18,576 nt of DNA. Origin: Verrucomicrobiota bacterium (lineage in GTDB: Bacteria > Verrucomicrobiota > Verrucomicrobiia > Chthoniobacterales > UBA10450). Shown here piece by piece: positions 13,324 through 18,576 of this stretch. How positions within the stretch are numbered: position 1 is the first letter of the stretch; each line of letters starts with the position of its first letter. A program made the translations under genes and the position numbers. The stretch covers positions 1 to 18,576 of the forward strand of contig QHMQ01000046.1 of the NCBI GenBank assembly GCA_003217835.1, given 5' to 3'. The notes under the pieces were generated by a model that made no database searches, was not told where the DNA came from, and saw nothing but the letters and a program-made list of their open reading frames with translations.

Positions 13324-13463
13324 ATTTAATAATGTTTAGTCGTTGAATGTGCGTGATCTATTCAGGCCCTTCCTGTAATTTCCCCAGCCGCGTGAGGCAA
13401 ACGCCTTTTACGCGGCATAGATCACCTAACTATACTTCGTGCAATCGCTGGCATTCGGTTCTC

Positions 13464-14075
13464 TTACCAGCAACATCGCCCTCGAAGATGTTGTCTGGCG
13501 CAAGACGAAATTTTCCCGTCGCGCTTCTGCCTTCCTAATTCTGCCTTCTTAATTCCATCCTTCATCCTTTCTTCTCCCCCCTGGCGTGCCGTAGCCATCA
13601 CCCGCTCCGTATATACGAAGCCGTCCACGTCAACCGCGACCCAGCAGCCATCCACGAACACGAAGTACGAGTTGCCGATCAACCGGAAATGGTTCGCCCC
13701 GAATCGTTGGACGAAGAACTCTTTCGGATGCCGCCCAAGACTGAACACTTCGCTGTGACGCGACTTGAACTCTTGCACGTTCACCTTCGTCGATTGATTC
13801 ACGTTCGTCTGGCTCGTGCTCGAACGCGCGCCAGGTTCATTCCTGTTTACGTCCTGAGCTTGACCCTTAACGTCGGTCTGTCCACGTGTCTCAGTGCCCG
13901 TCTCAGGTTTTGCCTGCGGTTTGCTCTGCTCCTGCGCGGGGCGCGTCTTCTTCGCTTTCGCCGGCGCTGTCGCCTCTGTTTCTTTCGTCTGCCCCTGCGT
14001 CTGTTGCGGCTCCGCTGTCTGGCCTAACGCCATGAGCGGTAACGCCATTATCGCTGTAATCATCAGGATCTTCAT
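13464..14075 (-). CDS. Secreted protein with low-complexity N-terminus; repeat-derived C-terminal tail
   Basis: The 203-residue product has signal peptide MKILMITAIMALPLMALG and a Gln/Thr/Lys/Glu-rich region to about 98 that includes NEPGAR, as in the neighbouring secreted protein. A compact beta-rich module follows at about 100-160 (EFKSRHSEVFSLG, FGANHFRLIGNSYFVFVDGCWVAVD). This module recurs in small exported proteins but has no known role. The start is well supported by AAAGGAGGA seven nt upstream. Residues 161-203 are encoded by a spacer repeat (TGGCGTGCCGTAGC plus pyrimidine-rich DNA) and then by the antisense of a remnant of another gene's 3' end, so the original stop codon seems to have been lost. 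Confidence 0.72.
   Translation of the reverse strand: MKILMITAIMALPLMALGQTAEPQQTQGQTKETEATAPAKAKKTRPAQEQSKPQAKPETGTETRGQTDVKGQAQDVNRNEPGARSSTSQTNVNQSTKVNVQEFKSRHSEVFSLGRHPKEFFVQRFGANHFRLIGNSYFVFVDGCWVAVDVDGFVYTERVMATARQGGEERMKDGIKKAELGRQKRDGKISSCARQHLRGRCCW
13483..13535 (+). pseudogene. 3'-end remnant duplicating the end of the DUF4440-like gene
   Basis: The plus strand reads EDVVWRKTK, matching the last nine residues of the gene at 7214-7921. The following spacer also aligns (CGAAGAYGTTGTCTGGCGCA, then ATTTTCCCGTCGCG against ATTTCCGGGGTCGC). Nothing of the rest of that gene is visible upstream, so this is a copied or left-over gene end. Confidence 0.6.
13524..13600. repeat. Composite spacer repeat: pyrimidine tract plus TGGCGTGCCGTAGC
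   Basis: TCTGCCTTCCTAATTC and CTTCTTAATTCC are followed by CCCCCCTGGCGTGCCGTAGC. The same order of modules is found at 15901-15961. Here the element is translated on the minus strand as the tail of the 13464-14075 gene. Confidence 0.65.
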
Positions 14076-14080
14076 AGAAT

Positions 14081-14089
14081 TCCTCCTTT
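14081..14089 (-). promoter_or_regulatory. Strong Shine-Dalgarno sequence
   Basis: AAAGGAGGA lies five to seven nt before the ATG at 14075. It is the only near-perfect ribosome-binding site I noticed in the window, where most starts lack one. Confidence 0.8.
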
Positions 14090-14280
14090 CCCCTGTAATT
14101 CGTATCTCCCAAAAATTTTGGTTTCGTCAATGGAGCGAACGGGATGAGCGACATGGCCGGTCCAGCCGCGAAGGTAGCGGTCGAGACGAGCGGGAGCGAG
14201 CGAGATATAATCACTCAATTTCGTACCGCGGACGACGGCTCGCATGTGGGCGGATCAACTCTCAATCTCAACGTTCTTTC

Positions 14281-14312
14281 CGCGATCCGCAATCCGCACT
14301 CCGCATTCCGCA
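14281..14312. repeat. ATCCGCA tandem repeat in spacer
   Basis: Consecutive units ATCCGCA, ATCCGCA, CTCCGCA and TTCCGCA are present. It is the same family as the translated run at 1604-1637, in opposite orientation. Confidence 0.65.
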
Positions 14313-14340
14313 ACACGGCGTGCGGGGGCGCCGCCGGGTG

Positions 14341-14395
14341 GACTGCACTGGTCGCATGGTGATGCGACCGAGAGATCGGGAGATCGCGAGTCAAT
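14341..14395. repeat. 55-bp dispersed repeat, copy B
   Basis: It aligns gap-free with 11857-11911. Here it is followed by a pyrimidine-rich repeat rather than by the ORF6N-like fragment. Confidence 0.75.
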
Positions 14396-14405
14396 GCTTC
14401 CTCCT

Positions 14406-15152
14406 TCACAATTCTGCCTTCATCCTTCTCTTTTGGTAGGCGGAATGCAGCGGCACCAGAATTGCCATCGAAAAGTAAACCCAACCGCTCCAGGCGATCT
14501 CTCGTATCGGCAAAATCAGCGCCAGCATCAGCGAAATGATTCCCACACTCGCGGGCACGCTCCATCCGGAGATGTCGTCGCGGGTCATCAATCTCTCTCG
14601 TTCGTTCAACCGTAACGGCTCCCGCAAATGCCAGGCCCGCACATTCAGGAGCACGATCTCCAGTGCGATGGCCGTGAACCCGATCGCGAAGATCGCGAAA
14701 ACAGCGCGCGCTTGCGCGTCGGCCCGGAGCCCGAGTCTCTGGCCCACTCGACCATCGCTAAGGAGAAACCACATCGACCCAAAAACCGCCCTCAACGGGT
14801 AGATATAGATCAGGATCGTGGTCAGCATCGCCCAACTAATAAAAATCGAGACGCCATCTTCGAGCCCGTAACGCCGGCTCCACGTCCAATGTCCGCGCCA
14901 AAAAATTCCAAGCACGACGATGCTCGCCACGAACGCGGGCACATGCCGGAAGGCGCCCAGCAGTTCCTCGATATTATCCGGGACCTGATTAGCCGCGATC
15001 ACTAGCATCGAGATCGCGAACGCGAAGGCCGCGTCGATAAAAGTTTCCAGCCGCGTCATCTGCATTCCGCGCAACCGAAACCCGCGTAACCGGGGCAGCG
15101 AATCGAGATCTGCCGGCAACGTCGACGAGATCTCTTCGTGACGGTTGTTCAT
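14406..15152 (-). CDS. TMEM175/DUF1211-like multi-pass membrane protein
   Basis: This is a 248-residue membrane protein with about six hydrophobic segments. The first carries RLETFIDAAFAFAISMLVI, which resembles the RxxxFSD helix-1 signature of bacterial TMEM175 potassium channels, although the Ser is Ile here. Further helices lie at about 69-86, 104-122, 150-172, 196-213 and 220-236. Bacterial TMEM175 proteins are usually about 200 residues, with a second repeat in the eukaryotic form; this one is longer and its channel function is unproven. The last residues (RRMKAEL) and the stop overlap pyrimidine-rich repeat DNA. Upstream, 15160-15210 is another such repeat, read as purine-rich leader on this strand. 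Confidence 0.68.
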   Translation of the reverse strand: MNNRHEEISSTLPADLDSLPRLRGFRLRGMQMTRLETFIDAAFAFAISMLVIAANQVPDNIEELLGAFRHVPAFVASIVVLGIFWRGHWTWSRRYGLEDGVSIFISWAMLTTILIYIYPLRAVFGSMWFLLSDGRVGQRLGLRADAQARAVFAIFAIGFTAIALEIVLLNVRAWHLREPLRLNERERLMTRDDISGWSVPASVGIISLMLALILPIREIAWSGWVYFSMAILVPLHSAYQKRRMKAEL

Positions 15153-15262
15153 CGCTGCTGTCGTTTTATACTTCTTAATTCTTACTTCCCACTTTTCTTT
15201 TCCCTTTCACCTTCCGCGCTGACAAATCCACGAGACAAGATTATAATGGGCACCGTGAGCGT

Positions 15263-15374
15263 GACTATTGGGTAGTGGTACAGTTTGAAACCGTTCGCCG
15301 GAAACGCGATACAGTCCCGCCGTCTGCATGGGCGCGCGAAAAGCGAATTGAAAATGTACCACTACCGACTATTG
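15263..15374. mobile_element. MITE-like element (96 bp) with 12-bp inverted repeats and 8-bp target duplication
   Basis: The element body is 15271-15366. It begins GGTAGTGGTACA and ends TGTACCACTACC, a perfect 12-bp terminal inverted repeat extendable to 16 of 19 positions. It is flanked on both sides by GACTATTG (15263-15270 and 15367-15374), the expected footprint of transposition. It encodes no transposase, so it would have to be mobilised in trans. It lies 40 nt upstream of hicB. Confidence 0.8.
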
Positions 15375-15391
15375 GCCAAGAGTGGCAGAGT

Positions 15392-15402
15392 GAGGTAACC
15401 TC
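15392..15402 (+). promoter_or_regulatory. Palindrome at the hicB start, possible operator
   Basis: GAGGT-A-ACCTC is a perfect inverted repeat ending three nt before the ATG of hicB. It could be an operator for the antitoxin complex. The GAGGT arm can also serve as Shine-Dalgarno sequence that would be hidden if the hairpin forms. Confidence 0.35.
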
Positions 15403-15405
15403 TTC

Positions 15406-15639
15406 ATGATGAAACTTCCGAAACTTACCGCTGTGATCGAACCGGGAGAGGATGGATGGTATGTCGCGAGCTGCCCCGAACTCGGCATCGTGAGTCAGGG
15501 TGAAACGCCTGAGCACGCGGAAGAAATGATTAAAGAAGCAGTCGAACTGTGGTTGGAGAGCGCGGATGAGTCGGAGGTTCGTCGCAGGCTGGACGAACGC
15601 AAAGTTGCCATCAAAGAGCTTGAAGTGACGCATGCCTAG
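15406..15639 (+). CDS. hicB: HicB-family antitoxin
   Basis: The 77-residue protein has the HicB partial RNase-H-like fold: LTAVIEPGEDGWYVASCPEL, GIVSQGETPEHAEEMIKEAV, ELWLE. It binds and neutralises the HicA mRNA interferase encoded next. It is a short, single-domain form without an obvious C-terminal ribbon-helix-helix or HTH domain, so autoregulation, if any, may need another factor or a divergent C-terminus (SEVRRRLDERKVAIKELEV). The two genes overlap by eight nt, antitoxin first, which is a common hicBA order. A second ATG at 15409 is possible. The upstream region was altered by a MITE-like insertion. Confidence 0.9.
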   Translation: MMKLPKLTAVIEPGEDGWYVASCPELGIVSQGETPEHAEEMIKEAVELWLESADESEVRRRLDERKVAIKELEVTHA

Positions 15640-15838
15640 GCTGCGCGTCTTTTCTGGCGCGGAGTTGTGCAATTTCCTTAGCGAACACGGCTTCGAACGC
15701 GTGCGGCAGCGCGGCAGTCACGTCATCATGCGTCGCGGCCAGGTTTCTTTTCCGATTCCGCTGCATCGCCAACTCGACCGTGGCACGCTACGCGGAATCA
15801 TTCGTCAAAGCGGACTTCCCCGGTCGCTCTTCGAATGA
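15632..15838 (+). CDS. hicA: HicA-family mRNA interferase toxin
   Basis: The 68-residue product matches HicA (YcfA-like), a small dsRBD-fold ribosome-independent RNase that cleaves mRNA: SGAELCNFLSEHGFERVRQR, GSHVIMRRG with catalytic His30, then PLHRQLDRGTLRGIIRQSGL. The length is usual for the family and all landmarks are intact, so the toxin looks functional. The ATG lies within the last codons of hicB (ACGCATGCC), giving an eight-nt overlap and translational coupling. Confidence 0.92.
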   Translation: MPRLRVFSGAELCNFLSEHGFERVRQRGSHVIMRRGQVSFPIPLHRQLDRGTLRGIIRQSGLPRSLFE

Positions 15839-16101
15839 CCTTTTCTTCTGCCCTGCGTTCACCTGATCACTGATCACTGATCGCTTCTTCCGGAACCCTG
15901 TTCTTCTGCCTTCCTAATTCTTACTTCCTCCCTTCGCTTCCCCCCTTGGCACGCCGTAGCGAAAAATCGCAAAGGCGGCTTTCTCATCGGAAAAAGTTTC
16001 GAACTAACTTCTGATTTCGTCGTTTCGTTTTTTCACTCCGAACTCTGAGGCCCCGCTTCCTCTCTTTGCAAAGCCGCGCGAATGCGAGCAAGCTGCGCAG
16101 C
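15839..16101. other. Spacer with repeats between hicA and the RraA-like gene
   Basis: The spacer holds three tandem TGATCAC/TGATCGC units (15864-15884) and a composite repeat at 15901-15961 (CTTCCTAATTC pyrimidine tract, then CCCCCTTGGCACGCCGTAGC) that parallels 13524-13600. No ORF with protein character is present. It must include the promoter of the RraA-like gene, which I could not locate with confidence. Confidence 0.5.
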
Positions 16102-16809
16102 ATGAAAACGCAATTGCTGGCTGACGCTTTTGCGGAACTTTCTACTCCGCTCATCGCCGATGCCGCTCTGCGTCTGAAGATTCCGCTCCGAATCAGCCCG
16201 CCTGGCATTCGACCGGTTATCGACAATCAACGTCTCGCGGGCCCGGCGCTGCCGGTCAGACATTTTGGAAGCGTCGATGTTTTTCTGGAAGCAATGCAAG
16301 ACGCGCAACCGGGCGAAGTTTTGGTCATCGACAATAGCGGCCGGTTGGACGAAGGCTGCATCGGCGATTTAACCGCGCTCGAGGCGGAGAACTGCGGTTT
16401 AGCTGGAATTGTGGTCTGGGGCGTGCACCGCGATACGCCGGAGCTCCGGCGGATCGGCTTGCCTATTTTCAGTTATGGGGCGTGTCCTTGCGGCCCGCAG
16501 CGGCTCGACCCTCGTGATCCCTCGGCGTTGCGTTCCGCACGCTTCGGTAACTTCCTGATCGAACCTGGCGATGTCGTCTTTGCCGACGACGATGGCTGTC
16601 TCTTTGTCGCTGCCGCGCGCGTCGATGAACTGCTGTCGGTTGCGCGCGAAATCTGGCAGCGAGAACGGCATCAGGCGGAGGCGATCAAAAGCGGGCACTC
16701 GCTGCGGGAACAGTTGGCGTTTGCACGATATCTCGAGAAACGAGCAGCCGATCCGAGTTACACGTTTCGGGAACACCTGCGAAAAGCAAGCGGCGCAATT
16801 GAAGAATAA
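16102..16809 (+). CDS. RraA-family protein (4-hydroxy-4-methyl-2-oxoglutarate aldolase / RraA-like)
   Basis: This is a 235-residue protein of the RraA/HMG-aldolase superfamily. Signatures are STPLIADAALRL at the N-terminus, GDLTALEAENCGLAGIVVWG (88-107, with Asp89), and the Arg110-Asp111 pair in GVHRDTPELRRIGLPIF. These correspond to the metal- and substrate-binding GDxLA...RD residues. Members are either class II pyruvate aldolases or RNase E inhibitors. The intact RD pair and the C-terminal helical extension (about 175-235) favour an enzyme over RraA proper, but the choice is uncertain. The ATG at 16102 is preferred over a TTG at 16066, since homology begins right after it. Confidence 0.82.
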   Translation: MKTQLLADAFAELSTPLIADAALRLKIPLRISPPGIRPVIDNQRLAGPALPVRHFGSVDVFLEAMQDAQPGEVLVIDNSGRLDEGCIGDLTALEAENCGLAGIVVWGVHRDTPELRRIGLPIFSYGACPCGPQRLDPRDPSALRSARFGNFLIEPGDVVFADDDGCLFVAAARVDELLSVAREIWQRERHQAEAIKSGHSLREQLAFARYLEKRAADPSYTFREHLRKASGAIEE

Positions 16810-16998
16810 TCACTCGGTCGCGTGCCTCGGCATCTGGGATAATTGCTACAGCCCCAAAACGTCGAACCCTGGCCATGTATGCGCCGCATGCATTTAACCC
16901 AATAAATGTATATTTTTGGCCCTTTTTTATACATTCGGCTCTCTGAATAGACCATTTTAACGAGGGTACAGTCCCCCTTTGGGACTCTGGACTGAAAA

Positions 16999-17074
16999 CT
17001 TGACTTATACTTGCCCTAATGTCGGCTGCGAACGGTTTGCCGCTTGACTAATAACTTGACTAACGCTTGACTAA
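16999..17074. repeat. Iteron-like CTTGACTAA repeats upstream of the Fic gene
   Basis: Copies of CTTGACTWA stand at 16999-17007 (CTTGACTTA), 17043-17051, 17055-17063 and 17066-17074. The last three are spaced 12 and 11 nt, about one helical turn, and the final copy ends five nt before the GTG start. They could be binding sites for an autoregulator, or stacked -35-like TTGACT elements. The rest of 16810-17079 has no gene; GGTACAGTCCCCC near 16965 resembles repeat debris. Confidence 0.6.
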
Positions 17075-17079
17075 CACAC

Positions 17080-18084
17080 GTGAGTTACACCCCGGCCTAT
17101 ACCATCACGCCGCTCCTGCTCTCTCGCGTGGAAGAGGTCGCTGCCTTGCGCGAACGCATTTTGGCGGCCGCGGTCCAGGTTCCATGGATTCCGGCATTGC
17201 AAAAAGACACCCGCATCCGCAACGCCCATTCTTCGACGGCCATCGAAGGCAATCCACTGACCCTGGAACAGGTTCGCGCGATCGAAGAAGGCCGCGAGAT
17301 TCCAGCGACCGCGCAGCGCGCCCGCCGCGAAGTGGCGAATTATTTCGCCGGCCTGCGCTTCGTGGAGAAGAACGCCAAGGCAGACACAATCACTCACGCG
17401 CAAGTCTTGAAATTGCATCGCATCATGGCCGGCGACGTAATGGACCAGGGAAAAGCGGGCCAGTACCGAGACATTAGTGTAAAGGTGGGCAATTACATTG
17501 CGCCGCGCTCCGAGGATGTGAAGCCGATGATGTCAGACTTGCTCGAGTGGTGGAACAAACAGGCGGGAAAAATTTCTCCCATCCTCAGCTCGGCCATCGT
17601 TCATCATCAGTTTGAAATCATTCACCCGTTTGCCGATGGCAACGGACGCGCCGGCCGCATGCTGAGTCTCTGGGAACTTTATCGGCGCGGTTTCGACAAC
17701 CACCACATTTTTTCGATCGACGAATTTTATTGGGAGGATCGGCCGCGGTATTATGCCGCTTTGGAAAACGTGCGCGAAGAAGAAGGCGATCTCACCGGCT
17801 GGCTTGAATACAGCGCGGAAGGATTGCGGGTGACGCTGGAAAAAGTCTGGAGCCGGATCCAAAAGCTGACCGCGCGCGCCGGGAAAGCGAAGCTGGTGCT
17901 GCGCCCGAAACAGGAGCAGCTCCTTCATCTCTTGCGCGAACACAAAGCCCTCACGCCTCGCGAAATTTGGGATGCGCTCGGCGTCTCAAAACAAGGCGCG
18001 CTCGATTTATTGCGACCGCTGATCAAAGCTGGTCTGGTGCGCCGGATTGGAACAAAGAAGACCGGCCGCTACGTCTTAAAATGA
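17080..18084 (+). CDS. Fic-domain protein AMP-transferase with C-terminal winged helix
   Basis: The 334-residue protein is a class II Fic enzyme, which transfers AMP from ATP to protein hydroxyl groups. The autoinhibitory helix motif is STAIEGN (52-58) near the N-terminus, with Glu56 expected to block ATP. The catalytic motif HPFADGNGRAGR (182-193) is complete, with His182 as general base. Residues about 275-334 form a winged-helix DNA-binding domain (LTPREIWDALGVSKQGALDL, AGLVRRIGTKKTGRY), so the protein may regulate its own promoter. The GTG at 17080 is the first start after the upstream repeats and gives the family's usual SYTPAYTITP beginning. It lies 22 nt before the remains of a second Fic gene. 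Confidence 0.9.
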   Translation: MSYTPAYTITPLLLSRVEEVAALRERILAAAVQVPWIPALQKDTRIRNAHSSTAIEGNPLTLEQVRAIEEGREIPATAQRARREVANYFAGLRFVEKNAKADTITHAQVLKLHRIMAGDVMDQGKAGQYRDISVKVGNYIAPRSEDVKPMMSDLLEWWNKQAGKISPILSSAIVHHQFEIIHPFADGNGRAGRMLSLWELYRRGFDNHHIFSIDEFYWEDRPRYYAALENVREEEGDLTGWLEYSAEGLRVTLEKVWSRIQKLTARAGKAKLVLRPKQEQLLHLLREHKALTPREIWDALGVSKQGALDLLRPLIKAGLVRRIGTKKTGRYVLK

Positions 18085-18106
18085 AAAGTGAAACCATGGC
18101 GACGGC

Positions 18107-18541
18107 TTTATCATTGAGCACAGAGCGCAATACTACCGCGGCCTGCGCGCTGTAACGGAACGAGGCGAATGGGAAGCCTGGCTCATGTATATGCTTGAAG
18201 CGGTTGAAGCGACGGCGCACGGCACTACCGAAAAAATCAACGCCATTCGCGATCTGCTCGCCGAAACTCTCGACACAGCGAAGCGTGCTTTGCCCAAAAC
18301 AGTGTTCAGCAAGGAACTGATCGAGCTGATCTTCGAGCAACCCTACTGCAAGATCCGCTTTGTCGAGAAAGCAGGCATCGCTAAAAGGTTGACCGCCACG
18401 AAATATCTGCGCGAACTGGAAAAGGCCGGTCTTGTTGTGCCGACCAAGAGAGGCACCGAGCTGATCTTCATCAACCATCGCCTCTGGCGCCTGCTCACCG
18501 GCGAGCCGTTGCCAAAAAGTGGAGCAACGACACGACGATGA
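18107..18541 (+). pseudogene. 5'-truncated Fic gene (C-terminal remnant)
   Basis: The frame reads FIIEHRAQYYRGLRAVTERG then EWEAWLMYMLEAVEATA, and later VFSKELIELIFEQPYCKIRF, AGIAKRLTATKYLRELEKAG. This is the C-terminal half of another Fic-family type, from the YIIEHRxxYY helix through the winged helix. The HPFxDGNGR catalytic motif and everything before it are missing, with TGA at 18089 closing the frame. The longest ATG-started ORF is 18185-18541 (118 residues), which might still be translated as a winged-helix protein. The gene end overlaps an ATG (18538, ATGA) that could begin a further gene, but only 12 codons are visible. Confidence 0.75.
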
Positions 18542-18576
18542 CCCTGCGACTGCCAAGACCTTTGCAATGCATCAAA

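Larger units (their letters stand above)
14090..14405. other. Gene-free spacer made largely of repeats
   Basis: No gene is supported in these 316 nt. They contain an ATCCGCA/ATTCCGC tandem run at 14281-14312, copy B of the 55-bp repeat (14341-14395) and a pyrimidine-rich end. GAGCGGGAGCGAGCGAG around 14188-14205 loosely resembles the GACCGGGAGGTCGCGAG part of the 55-bp repeat. ORFs here have no protein character. Confidence 0.6.

Noticed and set aside
14144..14362. Small plus-strand ORFs in the 14090-14405 spacer
   Set aside because: They run through tandem and 55-bp repeats and lack protein character.
15265..15672. A minus-strand 135-codon ORF
   Set aside because: It crosses the MITE and is antisense to hicB; its composition is not protein-like.
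15864..15884. Tandem TGATCAC units as iterons or a CRISPR-like array
   Set aside because: Only three seven-nt units without spacers; too short to interpret.
18538..18576. ATG overlapping the Fic-remnant stop as the start of a new gene
   Set aside because: Only 12 codons are visible, with no motif and no ribosome-binding site.

Overview
The window looks like accessory-rich chromosomal DNA from a moderately GC-rich, Gram-negative-type bacterium. My best guess is a soil member of the Verrucomicrobiota (Spartobacteria/Chthoniobacterales-like). This rests on the style of the short omega subunit, on secreted low-complexity proteins with signal peptides, on starts that mostly lack a Shine-Dalgarno sequence, and on dense short dispersed repeats. 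It is an inference from remembered sequence style, with no marker-gene phylogeny behind it. I saw no rRNA, tRNA, CRISPR array or complete transposase gene.

Layout. (1) 1-2139, minus strand: an IcmF-type coenzyme-B12 acyl-CoA mutase split into two reading frames, a B12-binding/GTPase protein followed by the mutase domain, which runs off the left edge. Both parts carry in-frame repeat DNA. (2) 2207-3441, plus: a membrane protein and an SDR/FabG-like reductase that overlap as GTGA. (3) 3499-6389: small membrane protein, lipoprotein, STAS-like protein, OsmC peroxidase, RNA polymerase omega subunit and a TonB-C-domain protein. (4) 6628-10219: mainly plus-strand genes separated by pyrimidine-rich repeats (SET-domain methyltransferase, secreted DUF4440-like protein, hot-dog thioesterase, ICMT-like membrane methyltransferase), plus a minus-strand cupin-like gene interrupted by an amber codon. 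(5) 10297-15152: an AT-rich secreted protein that is probably horizontally acquired, several small secreted or membrane proteins, a 419-aa secreted protein with internal tandem repeats and a peptidoglycan-binding domain, and a TMEM175-like membrane protein. Two gene-tail remnants lie among them. (6) 15263-18541: a 96-bp MITE-like element with target-site duplication just upstream of a hicB-hicA toxin-antitoxin pair, an RraA-like protein, a Fic AMP-transferase with iteron-like repeats at its start, and a 5'-truncated second Fic gene.

Common thread. No single large new pathway is visible. The most distinctive property is invasion by short non-coding repeats: pyrimidine-rich spacers of about 60 bp, ATCCGCA-type tandem repeats, GC hairpin clusters and a MITE. 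They fill spacers, supply stop codons and C-terminal tails to several minus-strand genes, and are translated in frame inside the split mutase. The strongest candidates for follow-up are the split IcmF locus with its seven-codon bridging ORF and repeat-derived insertions, the MITE upstream of hicBA, and the Fic / Fic-remnant locus.
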